From: Spirochaetia bacterium
GTDB lineage: Bacteria; Spirochaetota; Spirochaetia; Treponematales; Breznakiellaceae
Direction: 5' to 3'
Length of the DNA stretch: 53,670 bases
NCBI GenBank assembly: GCA_025997675.1
Contig: BNUX01000009.1
Span: forward strand, 1 to 53,670
Position 1 is the first letter of the stretch; each line of letters starts with the position of its first letter. The notes below the pieces were generated by a model. That model was given only the letters and a program-made list of their open reading frames with translations. It did not search any database and was not told the origin of the DNA. Both the position numbers and the translations under genes were made by a program. Of this stretch, positions 41,175 to 49,147 are shown in pieces.

Positions 41175-42677
41175 TCACGCAATCTTTTTTTCGAACCTTG
41201 TCGCCAGGTCTAATATAGTCTCCTGGGTGGCATCCGAGCGGGACATTGCCCCGGTTATTCTGCCGTCGCACATAACGATGATCCGGTCGGAGATTCCCAA
41301 TATCTCCGGCAGCTCCGATGATACGAAAAGGATGCCGACCCCATCCCGTTTTAGCCGGTTGATGATATTGTAAATTTCTATTTTGGCGGCAACATCAATG
41401 CCCCGGGTGGGTTCATCAAAAATCGCCACCCGGAAGCTCCTGGACATCCATTTGCCTACAACGACTTTTTGCTGGTTCCCGCCGGACAGATTTGCCGCAT
41501 CGCTTTCCAGGCTGGGCAGCTTTATCTTTAATTCATCGACGGATTTCTGGGCCATCCCCTTTTCCTTGCCCTTGTTTACAATCCCCAGAACATCGGAAAG
41601 CAGATCCAGGTTCGGCATTCCAATGTTGCTCTTTATGGAAAGTTTAGTAAAAAGCCCGTCCTTTTTCCGGTCCTCCGGGATAAGCACAATCCCTGAACGG
41701 ATGGAGTCTGCGGGCTTTTTTATAGTGAGGGGCTTGCCGTCAAGGATAATCTCCCCCGACTGTTTTTGGTCTATCCCGTACAAAGCCCGTGTCGTCTCCG
41801 TCCGCCCCGCGCCCATAAGCCCGGCTATCCCGACAATCTCCCCTTCATGGAGTTCAAAACTGATGTCTCGGACAAGCCGGCCGGCATTGAGATTTTTCAC
41901 CTCAAGCACCGTCTTCCCCACCGGGCACTCAAGGCGGGGAAATTTTTCTTTAATATCACGGCCGACCATATAGGAAATCAAAGCCTGCTGGGTAGTTTCT
42001 TTCCACTCCTGGGTAATGACATAGGTCCCATCCCGGAGCACGGTGACCCGGTCAACAATATGCTGGAGTTCTTCCAGTCGGTGGGATATGTATACAATTC
42101 CGTGGCCCTTGGCCTTGAGGTTTTGGATTATCTTGAACAGCTCTTCGATCTCGGTTGCCGTAAGGGCCGAAGTAGGTTCGTCCATGATGAGAACCCGGGC
42201 GTTTTGCGAGAGGGCCTTTGCAATCTCCACCATTTGCTGCTTTGAAACCTGGAGGTCTCCCACCGGCATTTCGGGGTTTAAATCGATATTAAGGCTTTGG
42301 AGCAGTTCCCGGGCCTTTTCGTTTGCGGTCCGCTTGTCCAGGAGCCCATGTTTGGTCAGCTCTTTGCCAAGGAATATATTTTCGGCAACCGTAAGGTGGG
42401 AACACAGGTTCAGTTCCTGATGGATAATCGCAATGCCCCGTTCCGCCGCCAGCTTTGGATTAAGGGTATCAATGGTCTCACCGAAAACCTTGACCGTACC
42501 GGAGTCCTTGGTATAGACCCCGCTCATTATCTTTACCAGGGTGGACTTTCCCGCCCCATTCTCCCCGAGGAGCGCATGCACCTCCCCCGCCTTGAGATTG
42601 AAATGGACATCCTTGAGGGCCGGAACACCGGAAAACGCCTTGTTGATATTTTCCAGCTCAACGATATAGTCACCCAT
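41175..42677 (-). CDS. Sugar ABC transporter ATPase (RbsA-like)
   Basis: 500 aa, two nucleotide-binding domains as in RbsA/MglA. First domain: LGENGAGKSTLVKIMSG near 37-53, LQVSKQQMVEIAKALSQ and VLIMDEPTSALT near 158-169. Second domain: AGLMGAGRTETTRALYG near 286-302 with the usual degenerate Walker A, LSGGNQQKVVVGKW near 397-410 and FDEPTRGIDV near 420. It energises uptake of the sugar bound by the protein at 39128. It is the first gene of the operon, behind a promoter and a LacI-type operator. Confidence 0.92.
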   Translation of the reverse strand: MGDYIVELENINKAFSGVPALKDVHFNLKAGEVHALLGENGAGKSTLVKIMSGVYTKDSGTVKVFGETIDTLNPKLAAERGIAIIHQELNLCSHLTVAENIFLGKELTKHGLLDKRTANEKARELLQSLNIDLNPEMPVGDLQVSKQQMVEIAKALSQNARVLIMDEPTSALTATEIEELFKIIQNLKAKGHGIVYISHRLEELQHIVDRVTVLRDGTYVITQEWKETTQQALISYMVGRDIKEKFPRLECPVGKTVLEVKNLNAGRLVRDISFELHEGEIVGIAGLMGAGRTETTRALYGIDQKQSGEIILDGKPLTIKKPADSIRSGIVLIPEDRKKDGLFTKLSIKSNIGMPNLDLLSDVLGIVNKGKEKGMAQKSVDELKIKLPSLESDAANLSGGNQQKVVVGKWMSRSFRVAIFDEPTRGIDVAAKIEIYNIINRLKRDGVGILFVSSELPEILGISDRIIVMCDGRITGAMSRSDATQETILDLATRFEKKIA

Positions 42678-42702
42678 TGCACTATCCCTTAAATTCCAAA
42701 AT

Positions 42703-42716
42703 TGAAACCGGTTTCA
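42703..42716. promoter_or_regulatory. LacI-family operator
   Basis: TGAAACCGGTTTCA is a perfect 14-bp palindrome with the central CG typical of LacI-family sites. It lies just downstream of the start of transcription expected for the sugar operon, where a bound repressor would block it. The LacI gene is divergent, next to it. Confidence 0.82.
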
Positions 42717-42726
42717 TTTATATAAA

Positions 42727-42756
42727 ATGATACATCCTCCATTGGGGTTTTGTCAA
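42727..42756 (-). promoter_or_regulatory. Promoter of the sugar ABC operon
   Basis: Minus strand: TTGACA (42756-42751), 18-bp spacer, TATCAT (42732-42727). The start of transcription is expected near 42720. Confidence 0.65.
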
Positions 42757-42818
42757 GTAAAATTTTCCTAAAATTATATCAACTTGATAGATGCCGGAAA
42801 AGGTGGCATGCTGTTTTA

Positions 42819-43811
42819 ATGAAGCCCATGACCATTGCCGATATTGCCAGGGAAGCCGGGGTTTCCAAGGCCACCGTTTCCCGGGTTTTGTCCAAGTCTC
42901 ATCTGGTAAATGAAAAGACCCGGAAAAAGGTCGCTTTCGTTATTGATAAGTACGGCTATACCCCCAATATCCTCGCCCAGGGCCTGGCGGGGATGCCCAC
43001 TAAAAATATCGGGGTGGTGGTGGATGAATTCCCCAATAATTTCTATATCGACCTGGCCGACGGCATCGACAGCGTCATATCGGCGCATGATTATTTCTTC
43101 CAGGTCATGAGCTCCCACTGGATCCCCGAGCGGGAATTACAGGGAGTTCGTTCCCTGATAAAAAACCGGGTGGACGGTATCCTGATAACCCCGAAAGCCT
43201 CGGATTCTGAAACTGTGGCGGTGCTTAAAAAATCGGGGATTCCCTTTGTGTTGATGAATTGTCAGTCCGAGGACCCGGAAGTTTCCTATGTAAGCTGCGA
43301 TAACTACAAGGGCGGAGCCCTGATGGCGGAGCATATTAATTCACTGGATCATGAACAGATCATCCTGGTTTCGGTATTTGACCACGAATCCGTCCGGGAC
43401 CGCATTAAGGGGTTTGATGATCATCTCAAGGCCGGTACGGAGCGGATTACCCGGTATTCCGATGCCAAGACCTATTGGGACGGTTATGAACTTGCCGCGC
43501 AGGTAGCGGAATCCGATTCTATTAAGACAAAAAAAACCAGCCTTTTTGTAAGCAACGATTATGTGGCCATCGGCTTTATTACCCGGTTTCTGGAAATGGG
43601 CATTGCCATTCCCGAACAGGCGGCAGTAGCAGGATTTGACGATATCCATCTTTCCGCCCTCTGCCAAATTCCCCTTACCACCATTTCCCAACAAGTTTTT
43701 AACATGGGCCGGACTGCGGCGGAGGATCTCCTGAATATCATAAACAAAAACGGAAGGCCCCCCTTCAGGCGGATTCTTGAACCCCGGCTTATTATCAGGA
43801 AGTCTACATAG
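42819..43811 (+). CDS. LacI-family repressor
   Basis: 330 aa. The N-terminal helix-turn-helix TIADIAREAGVSKATVSRVLS at 4-24 (with the hinge ILAQGLAGMPTKN) precedes a periplasmic-binding-like ligand domain with KSGIPFVLMNCQ near 139-150, VAGFDDIHLSALCQIPLTT near 268-286 and MGRTAAEDLL near 294. I chose ATG 42819; ATG 42828 is also possible. The divergent position and the palindrome at 42703 make it the likely repressor of the sugar operon. The effector is presumably that sugar or its phosphate. Confidence 0.9.
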   Translation: MKPMTIADIAREAGVSKATVSRVLSKSHLVNEKTRKKVAFVIDKYGYTPNILAQGLAGMPTKNIGVVVDEFPNNFYIDLADGIDSVISAHDYFFQVMSSHWIPERELQGVRSLIKNRVDGILITPKASDSETVAVLKKSGIPFVLMNCQSEDPEVSYVSCDNYKGGALMAEHINSLDHEQIILVSVFDHESVRDRIKGFDDHLKAGTERITRYSDAKTYWDGYELAAQVAESDSIKTKKTSLFVSNDYVAIGFITRFLEMGIAIPEQAAVAGFDDIHLSALCQIPLTTISQQVFNMGRTAAEDLLNIINKNGRPPFRRILEPRLIIRKST

Positions 43812-43865
43812 GGAAGGATTTTTGGGCCTCTTCATACATAAAGCTTTATTCCCATTCTTTTATAT

Positions 43866-44135
43866 TTATATTTTTTCTATGCTAATTTTATACCCCAATG
43901 TATTCAATACATTTGAAAATGTCCGATAAGTTATTTTTTCAGAATTTTTACTCCGCATTTTTTGTATTATTGTAGGCGATACACCTGCTTTTTTTGCCAA
44001 AACCCTTATAGAAATATTGTCTTCTTCCATCTTTTGTAATACAAATTCCGACAATAAGAAATCATTGTATTCTTTATCAAAAAGTTCTTTTTCTTTGGGA
44101 TCATTGGTTATAAATTTCTCAAATGTGGTTTCCAT
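43866..44135 (-). CDS. HTH antitoxin (HigA-like)
   Basis: 89 aa. An XRE-type helix-turn-helix (SIRVLAKKAGVSPTIIQKMRS, residues 42-62) near the C-terminus, followed by the usual TYRTFSNVLNTLGYKISI end. The acidic N-terminal part would contact the toxin. It is encoded 2 bp after the toxin gene, the reversed toxin-antitoxin order typical of HigBA. AAGGAGA precedes the ATG. Base composition is far more AT-rich than in the neighbouring operons, pointing to acquisition by transfer. Confidence 0.82.
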   Translation of the reverse strand: METTFEKFITNDPKEKELFDKEYNDFLLSEFVLQKMEEDNISIRVLAKKAGVSPTIIQKMRSKNSEKITYRTFSNVLNTLGYKISIEKI

Positions 44136-44137
44136 AA

Positions 44138-44515
44138 TTATTTATCTCCTTGGTTTCTTGAAAAATAGTCATTCATATATTTTATAGCCAACGTTTTTTC
44201 ATTTGGCGGCAATTTTTGTGTTTTTTTCCAAAATGCATTAGTTATAATTATTTTTTTATCTTTGGTAAAACACGATAAATACCTATCCGGTTGAGGTTTA
44301 AAAGCGTAAATTTTATCCCCCTCATAAGTAAATTTCGTTTTATCATATATTTTGCCAAAATCTCCCATTTTCTTAACCAAAATCATAAACTTCCTCTTTT
44401 GTTCAGATGAAATATTCAAAAAATAGTCATAAGCCTGACTATTACCTTTTTGGTCATAATACCACTCAATTGTAAAATACTGACCTACATATATTGTACA
44501 ATTTTCTTTATCCAT
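44138..44515 (-). CDS. RelE/HigB-like toxin (Gp49 family)
   Basis: 125 aa from ATG 44515 (130 aa from 44530). It fits the phage Gp49-like/HigB toxins: IEWYYDQKGNSQAYDYFLNIS at the start (key residues around 15-35), KKMGDFGKIYDKTKFTYEGDKIYAFKPQPDRYLSCF (centre, given by its D-K-x-Y-x-F-K run) and IITNAFWKKTQKLPPNE, where the family has the K-K-x3-P-x-x-E motif. These toxins cut mRNA on the ribosome. ATG 44515 is favoured because the -10 region lies between the two starts; the mRNA would then be nearly leaderless. Confidence 0.82.
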   Translation of the reverse strand: MDKENCTIYVGQYFTIEWYYDQKGNSQAYDYFLNISSEQKRKFMILVKKMGDFGKIYDKTKFTYEGDKIYAFKPQPDRYLSCFTKDKKIIITNAFWKKTQKLPPNEKTLAIKYMNDYFSRNQGDK

Positions 44516-44520
44516 ACTAT

Positions 44521-44549
44521 AATGTACCACATTTATGACACATTGTCAA
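44521..44549 (-). promoter_or_regulatory. Promoter of the HigBA-like pair
   Basis: Minus strand: TTGACA (44549-44544), 17-bp spacer, TACATT (44526-44521). Transcription would start close to the ATG at 44515. Confidence 0.6.
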
Positions 44550-44580
44550 GGCATTTTTTTATGTTTTTTCCGAAACTCTT

Positions 44581-44627
44581 GGCCCAAAAATTTCGTATAA
44601 CGAAAGTTATGCGAAGTATTTTTGCCC
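44581..44627. repeat. Palindromic element, left copy
   Basis: A ~47-bp near-palindrome: CAAAAAT arm, TTCGTATAAC, tetraloop GAAA, GTTATGCGAA, ATTTTTG arm. Read in reverse it matches 45268-45313 at most positions. The two copies bracket the second toxin-antitoxin pair. Confidence 0.75.
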
Positions 44628-44652
44628 TTTTATAATTTTTCTTATTTAGCTA

Positions 44653-44682
44653 TTGATATTATCCAAATTATTAACGTATACT
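44653..44682 (+). promoter_or_regulatory. Promoter of the second toxin-antitoxin pair
   Basis: TTGATA (44653-44658), 18-bp spacer, TATACT (44677-44682). Confidence 0.6.
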
Positions 44683-44706
44683 AATACACTATGGGGGTAT
44701 TATGAC

Positions 44707-44925
44707 ATGAAAATGCTCAATGTTGCAATTTCTGACATCGAATATGATAAATTTGGCATAAAAAGTGAAATCCTTGCCTTTTCTGATTTTCTTGATATGG
44801 TAAGCAAGGAATTAATGCGCCGAAACTTGGATGAATGTATTGAACTTGCAGACAGATACGGACTTTCATCAATGTCTATGGAGGAAATTACCAATGAAGT
44901 TAACGCAGTGAGAAACAATGCATAA
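44707..44925 (+). CDS. Predicted antitoxin of a broken PIN pair
   Basis: 72 aa. MKMLNVAISDIEYDKFGIKSE resembles the N-terminus of small antitoxins that accompany COG1569-type PIN toxins, with a strand followed by a helix (FSDFLDMVSKELMRRNLDECIELADRYGL) and a helical tail. The gene overlaps the toxin start by 8 bp. I chose ATG 44707 because GGGGGT lies upstream and the frame before it runs through the promoter. With its toxin disrupted, it may survive as an orphan antitoxin. Confidence 0.6.
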   Translation: MKMLNVAISDIEYDKFGIKSEILAFSDFLDMVSKELMRRNLDECIELADRYGLSSMSMEEITNEVNAVRNNA

Positions 44926-45257
44926 TATTATTATTGATACAAATTTGCACATCAGAAAAGCTTCTCTATGAGTATTATGAAGTTTTACATCGTTCTAAAT
45001 TTTCCATTTATAAAGATTTTCTAATTCGCGCAGAAACATTACTTACTGCAATTATGCTAAAATCAAAAAAATTTATTCCTGAAATAGAATTAGATATAAT
45101 TTCCGATAAAAAAGATAATATGCTATTAGAACTTGTAGATATTTGTTCTGCTGATTTTCTAATAACAGGAAATACAAATGATTTCACATTTTCAAAATAC
45201 AAGGAAACAAAAATTATAACACCAAAGGAATATTGGGATAATTATCAATATTTTTAA
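44918..45257 (+). pseudogene. Disrupted PIN-domain toxin
   Basis: The gene starts MHNIIIDTNLHIRKASL and stops at 44969-44971. IIIDTN is the first catalytic strand of COG1569-type PIN toxins. A different frame then carries the rest: ISEKLLYEYYEVLHRSKF-like TSEKLLYEYYEVL, DNMLLELVDICSADFLITGN (with catalytic Asp) and ITPKEYWDNY at the end, to 45257. The usual ~20 residues between DTN and SEKLL are missing, so a small deletion changed the frame. The toxin is very probably inactive. Restart from an internal ATG at 44934 would lack the first catalytic Asp. Confidence 0.78.
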
Positions 45258-45267
45258 CGAAAAATCT

Positions 45268-45313
45268 GGCAAAAATATTTCGCATAGACGTGAAAGCTAT
45301 ACGACGTTTTTGC
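45268..45313. repeat. Palindromic element, right copy
   Basis: Begins GGCAAAAATATTTCGCATA and ends CTATACGACGTTTTTGC. It is the partner of 44581-44627, in inverted orientation, with a few substitutions and a slightly longer centre. It runs into the hairpin at 45307. Confidence 0.75.
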
Positions 45314-45356
45314 AGTTGCGATAAAGGAAACCGCAGGTTTCCAGCAACTGCAAAAA
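45307..45356. terminator. Long bidirectional hairpin
   Basis: TTTTTGCAGTTGC (45307-45319) pairs with GCAACTGCAAAAA (45344-45356), and GGAAACC (45326-45332) with GGTTTCC (45336-45342). It is a 13 + 7 bp stem with flanking T/A runs, so it could stop transcription from either side. Confidence 0.7.
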
Positions 45357-45472
45357 TGTGCCGGAGAAAAAACGCACTGGGATTAAATTACCCATTATGT
45401 ACACTCCTTGATACTAGAGATTGGAAGCGATCCAACGGTTCACCTACGGTAGCCTTTCGGCGCTAAAAAGTA

Positions 45473-45680
45473 GTTGCAAGCTCCTTATAGCTGGTCGCAG
45501 GCTCCTTATAGCTGGTTGCAAGCTCCTTATAGCTGGTTGCAGGCTCCTTATAGCTGGTTGCAGGCTCCTTATAACTGGTTGCAGGCTCCTTATAGCTGGT
45601 CACAGGCTCCTTATAACTGGTTGCAGGCTCCTTATAACTGGTTGCAGGCTCCTTATAGCTGGTCGCAGGCTCCTAAAAAC
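45473..45680. repeat. 21-bp tandem repeat, nine full units plus a partial one
   Basis: Units start at 45473 and every 21 bp, opening GTTGCAGGCTCCTTATAGCT with small variations (TCGCAGG, TAACTGG). The copies are very alike, so expansion was recent. They begin with GTTGC(A/G)GGC, as do the units at 51937. Confidence 0.88.
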
Positions 45681-45755
45681 ATGTTTTTAGCTGCTGGACA
45701 GTACTTTCTCAAAATAGGGGGTGAACTGCCGTAGGGCCGGCAATCAACTAAAAAA

Positions 45756-46694
45756 TCAGCCCCGGTTTTTTGAGGAATTTTTCACCGATGCGATAAGGAT
45801 ACACACAAGGAAGACGCCCTGAATCAGTCGTTGGAGACCGGGGGAAAAATTAGCGGTATTAAGGAACATAGACATAAAGGACATCATGAGAGCCCCCAGA
45901 CACACCCCGGGGACATTTGATTTGCCCCCCGATGCGACGGTTCCGCCCACAAAGGTGGCCGCCACGGAGGGCAGGAAGTAGGTGGAGCCCATGTCCTGAA
46001 AAGCGCCGCCGATAAATGCGCCGCAGAGAGCCCCCGCAAAACCTGAAAAGCCGCCGGCTATCATAAAGGCAATGATAACCACGGGCCTTACGGCGATACC
46101 GGCGTAACGGGCGGCCACCCGGTTCTGTCCCACCGCGTGAAGCTGCCTGCCATACCGGGTTTTATACAGCAGGATAGCCAGTAATACCGCCGCCGCGGTA
46201 ACTAACAGGGTTAGCATGGAAACGCCCGCAATATTCCGGTTAATAAAAGCCACAAACTGCCGGTTCGGCAGGGTCTTGAGCGAGGGGGCGCTAATCAAAA
46301 TAATAGAAAAAATAATATACCCCATAGCCAAGGTAGTGATCATTGCGGGAACCCGGAAATAGCCATTGATAAGTCCGTTCAGAAGCCCGCAGAGCACGCC
46401 CACCGCTATGGCCGCCGCAAGGCCCAGCGCAATATTTTGTACCATAAAGTGGCAGGCTACGTAGGCGCAAAGGGTCAATATATATACCTGCGAAAGATCG
46501 ATAGCGCCGTCTCCGGAAGTAACCACTACCATTTGCGCCAGGCCTAAAAGCATCGCAAAGGTTGCAAGCTTGGCGCAGGTAGAAAATTGTTCGGCGGTAA
46601 AGCGTCCGGACACAATGCCTATAAGGAGCCACAGCAGGAGTGAACCAAGCAAGGGCCACATAAAATGTTTTTGAAAGACCGTTTTTAACGTCAT
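45756..46694 (-). CDS. Sugar-type ABC permease (second system)
   Basis: 312 aa, about nine spans, BPD_transp_2 family. DGAIDLSQVYIL near 60-71 replaces the DLSVG motif, VTTLAMGYIIFS lies near 118, and GRQLHAVGQNRVAARYAGI near 184-202 is the conserved cytoplasmic loop. It overlaps by 4 bp the end of the ATPase-permease fusion gene, so the transporter has two different permeases, one fused and one free. The substrate may be other than a sugar (the family includes autoinducer-2, purine nucleoside and inositol systems). Confidence 0.85.
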   Translation of the reverse strand: MTLKTVFQKHFMWPLLGSLLLWLLIGIVSGRFTAEQFSTCAKLATFAMLLGLAQMVVVTSGDGAIDLSQVYILTLCAYVACHFMVQNIALGLAAAIAVGVLCGLLNGLINGYFRVPAMITTLAMGYIIFSIILISAPSLKTLPNRQFVAFINRNIAGVSMLTLLVTAAAVLLAILLYKTRYGRQLHAVGQNRVAARYAGIAVRPVVIIAFMIAGGFSGFAGALCGAFIGGAFQDMGSTYFLPSVAATFVGGTVASGGKSNVPGVCLGALMMSFMSMFLNTANFSPGLQRLIQGVFLVCILIASVKNSSKNRG

Positions 46695-49138
46695 TTTTTT
46701 GCCCCTCCCTTGTAGGTATTTGTCACCAGTTTTATGACCAGCACCAGGATAAGGATAATACCGAGGACTGCGGTCTGATAATTGGAACCTATCTTCAGGA
46801 AGGTTAATAGTGTGGTGATAAGGGACATGGCAATGGCCGCCGCAACCACACCCACGGGTTCAACAATACCGCCGGAAAATTCGCAGCCCCCCAGCACTAC
46901 CGTAGCAATACTGAGCATACAGAAGGAAGTGGCGCTGTTGGCATCGGCGCTTAGGCAGACCGCGGTGTAGCACATGCCCGAAAGCACCACCATGAAAGCC
47001 GCAAGGCCGTAACCGGTCATCTTGGCCGCAAGGAAGGACCAGCCTGAACGGGTAACGGCCGCCGGGTTATTACCAATGCCCCGCAGTATCATTCCATACT
47101 TTGCTTTAAAAAGGATGAGGTAGCAGAACACCGCCGCTGCCGCCGCAAGGAAAAGAGGCATGGGAACCGGCCCCAGGCGGAACCGGTATAGCTTCGTAAG
47201 CCATTCAGGGGAATTCCCGCCGGGTATGGGACAGAATATCAAAGCCAGGCCCAGCCAAATAAACTGGGCGCCCAGGGTTACTACAATAGCGGGGATTTTC
47301 CGCAATTCGATAAGGGCCCCCATGAGGGAATAGGCCAGAATAAACACAATAATACTCACCAGGCCCGCCAGGGGATTCCCGGTCAGGACCACCGCAAAGA
47401 GAACGTTCACCAGGCCAATGGAATAACCATTGCCCATGTCTATGTCACCTATGCACACGATGAACATCTGACCCAGGGCGGCAAAAACCAGCGGCAGAGC
47501 AGAACTTGAGAGCATACGGATGCTATTGTAGGATAAAATTTTAGGATTCAGGTAACTATTGATACAGAACATGAAAAGCATGGTCGCCGCCGGAAGGAGC
47601 AGCCGCGATGAAAAAACAGCTTTGGCAAAATTTGTTTTTGTTACCGCTGCCGCAGAAATGGCGCCGGTCTCTTTAAAAGAGGCTTTCACAATACCGGGAA
47701 CCGTTATTTGTTCCCCATGCAACTCCCCGGTGACCTTACCGTCCCGCATAATATAGACCCGATCACAAATTTCCATTTCCGAATCTTCGGTACTGTAGAG
47801 GATAACGGTCTTCCCCTCATTCCTGGCTTCCCGGAGCAATTCGTAGATTTCCTGTTTGGTTTCAATATCAACCCCGGAAGTGGGATCGTTAAGGATGATA
47901 ATATCCGCTCCTGAAGCAATACCCCGGGCAATAAGGGCCTTCTGCTGATTTCCTCCGGACAGGGACATGATGGGGCTTCTAACACCCTCGGCCTTGAACT
48001 TTAATTTTTCATACCACTTGAGCGCCAGATTTTCCGCTTTCTTATTGTTGATAAAAGGACCATCCGACACTTGTTTGAGGCTTGAAATAAGGATATTATC
48101 AAAAATATTCCACAGAGGAAATATACCTTCCCAGGCCCTGTCCCCGGAGATATATGAAATCTTCCCATTTACGTTAATTTCTTTTTTAGAAAAGAGACCG
48201 CCTTTAAATATCTCGTTTAAGAGCTCGGTCTGCCCGGAACCCGCAAGTCCTGAAATTCCCAGTATTTCACCCCGCATACCCCGTATCGTAATATCCGAAA
48301 GCCCCCTGGCGGAAAGATTGTTTATTTCAACCATGGCCTCTAATGACTCCTGTGTTTCAGTATGCCTGTTCCTGGAACCGTTCGCCGCCTCGCCGCCCAT
48401 AAGCTGGACAAGTTCCGCCGTGGTAGTATGTTTGGCGTCACTTTGAGATACAATTTTTCCATTTCGCATCAATACTATGCGATCACTTACTTCCTTAATT
48501 TCATCAAGTTTGTGGCTTATATAAATAACCGCAATACCTTTTTTGCTTAAAAGGCGGACCACTTCATGAAGCTGGTTCGCCCTATCCGTGGACAGTGCCG
48601 AAGTTGGCTCATCCAGGACCAGGATTTTTAAATTTTCGGCGATAAGGGCCTTACATATTTCAACAATTTGACGATCCGCCAGGGAGAGGCCGCTCACCGG
48701 TTTCATTACATCAATACTATTCCCGGAAAAATAACGTTCCAGGAGTTCCCTGGTTTTGACAATCTCATCCCTGCGCCAAAAAGGCTTGTCGAAAAGAGTA
48801 TGGCTTACATTGAGGAGGGCAAAATTTTCATAGACTAACAGATTTGAACACAAGGATAGATCCTGGTAAGCACAGGAAACCCCCGCCTCTTTTGCCTCTT
48901 TGGTAGTGTAACGATCCTGTTTTTTACCATTAACAAAAATATCTCCCGAAGTTGGCGGCAGAACCCCGGTAAGGATTTTCATAAGGGTTGACTTCCCGGC
49001 CCCATTCGGACCGACAAGTCCTATTACTTCACCTTCATGAATTTCAAAATCGACCTGTTCCAAAGCCCTGGTGACCCCGAAAAAACGATCAATCCCTTTC
49101 AGTGCCAGACCGGATTCTTTTCCCTTAGGTTCATCCAC
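46691..49138 (-). CDS. ABC ATPase fused to a permease (RbsA-RbsC fusion)
   Basis: 815 aa. Residues 1-~495 are a double ATPase like RbsA: VGPNGAGKSTLMKILTG near 39-55, LSLADRQIVEICKAL, LVLDEPTSALS near 165, then GISGLAGSGQTELLNEIF near 284, LSGGNQQKALIARGI near 395 and LNDPTSGVDIETK. Residues ~515-815 are a complete nine-span permease (CIGDIDMGNGYSIGLVN; ILRGIGNNPAAVTRSGW; GGCEFSGGIVEPVGVV). The reading frame is continuous across the junction (near GAISAAAVTKTNFAKAV) without stop or repeat, so the fusion is real in this sequence. Fusing them fixes the ATPase to one of the two permeases. Confidence 0.88.
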   Translation of the reverse strand: MDEPKGKESGLALKGIDRFFGVTRALEQVDFEIHEGEVIGLVGPNGAGKSTLMKILTGVLPPTSGDIFVNGKKQDRYTTKEAKEAGVSCAYQDLSLCSNLLVYENFALLNVSHTLFDKPFWRRDEIVKTRELLERYFSGNSIDVMKPVSGLSLADRQIVEICKALIAENLKILVLDEPTSALSTDRANQLHEVVRLLSKKGIAVIYISHKLDEIKEVSDRIVLMRNGKIVSQSDAKHTTTAELVQLMGGEAANGSRNRHTETQESLEAMVEINNLSARGLSDITIRGMRGEILGISGLAGSGQTELLNEIFKGGLFSKKEINVNGKISYISGDRAWEGIFPLWNIFDNILISSLKQVSDGPFINNKKAENLALKWYEKLKFKAEGVRSPIMSLSGGNQQKALIARGIASGADIIILNDPTSGVDIETKQEIYELLREARNEGKTVILYSTEDSEMEICDRVYIMRDGKVTGELHGEQITVPGIVKASFKETGAISAAAVTKTNFAKAVFSSRLLLPAATMLFMFCINSYLNPKILSYNSIRMLSSSALPLVFAALGQMFIVCIGDIDMGNGYSIGLVNVLFAVVLTGNPLAGLVSIIVFILAYSLMGALIELRKIPAIVVTLGAQFIWLGLALIFCPIPGGNSPEWLTKLYRFRLGPVPMPLFLAAAAAVFCYLILFKAKYGMILRGIGNNPAAVTRSGWSFLAAKMTGYGLAAFMVVLSGMCYTAVCLSADANSATSFCMLSIATVVLGGCEFSGGIVEPVGVVAAAIAMSLITTLLTFLKIGSNYQTAVLGIILILVLVIKLVTNTYKGGAKK

Positions 49139-49147
49139 GATTTTTCC

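Larger units (their letters stand above)
45258..45755. other. 498-bp non-coding stretch with hairpins and 21-bp repeats
   Basis: Holds the right palindromic element (45268-45313), a long hairpin (45307-45356), then a 9-to-10-unit tandem repeat (45473-45680). Apparent open frames across the array result from its 21-bp period and have no ribosome binding site. Confidence 0.75.

Noticed and set aside
45421..45734. Protein of LLIAGCR or APYSWLQ repeats
   Set aside because: The open frames exist in two phases only because the repeat is 21 bp long; there is no ribosome binding site and the sequence is next to non-coding hairpins.
46691..49138. Fusion as an assembly or frameshift artefact
   Set aside because: The junction is continuous, both halves are complete and the linker is of ordinary length; only a read check could overturn it.
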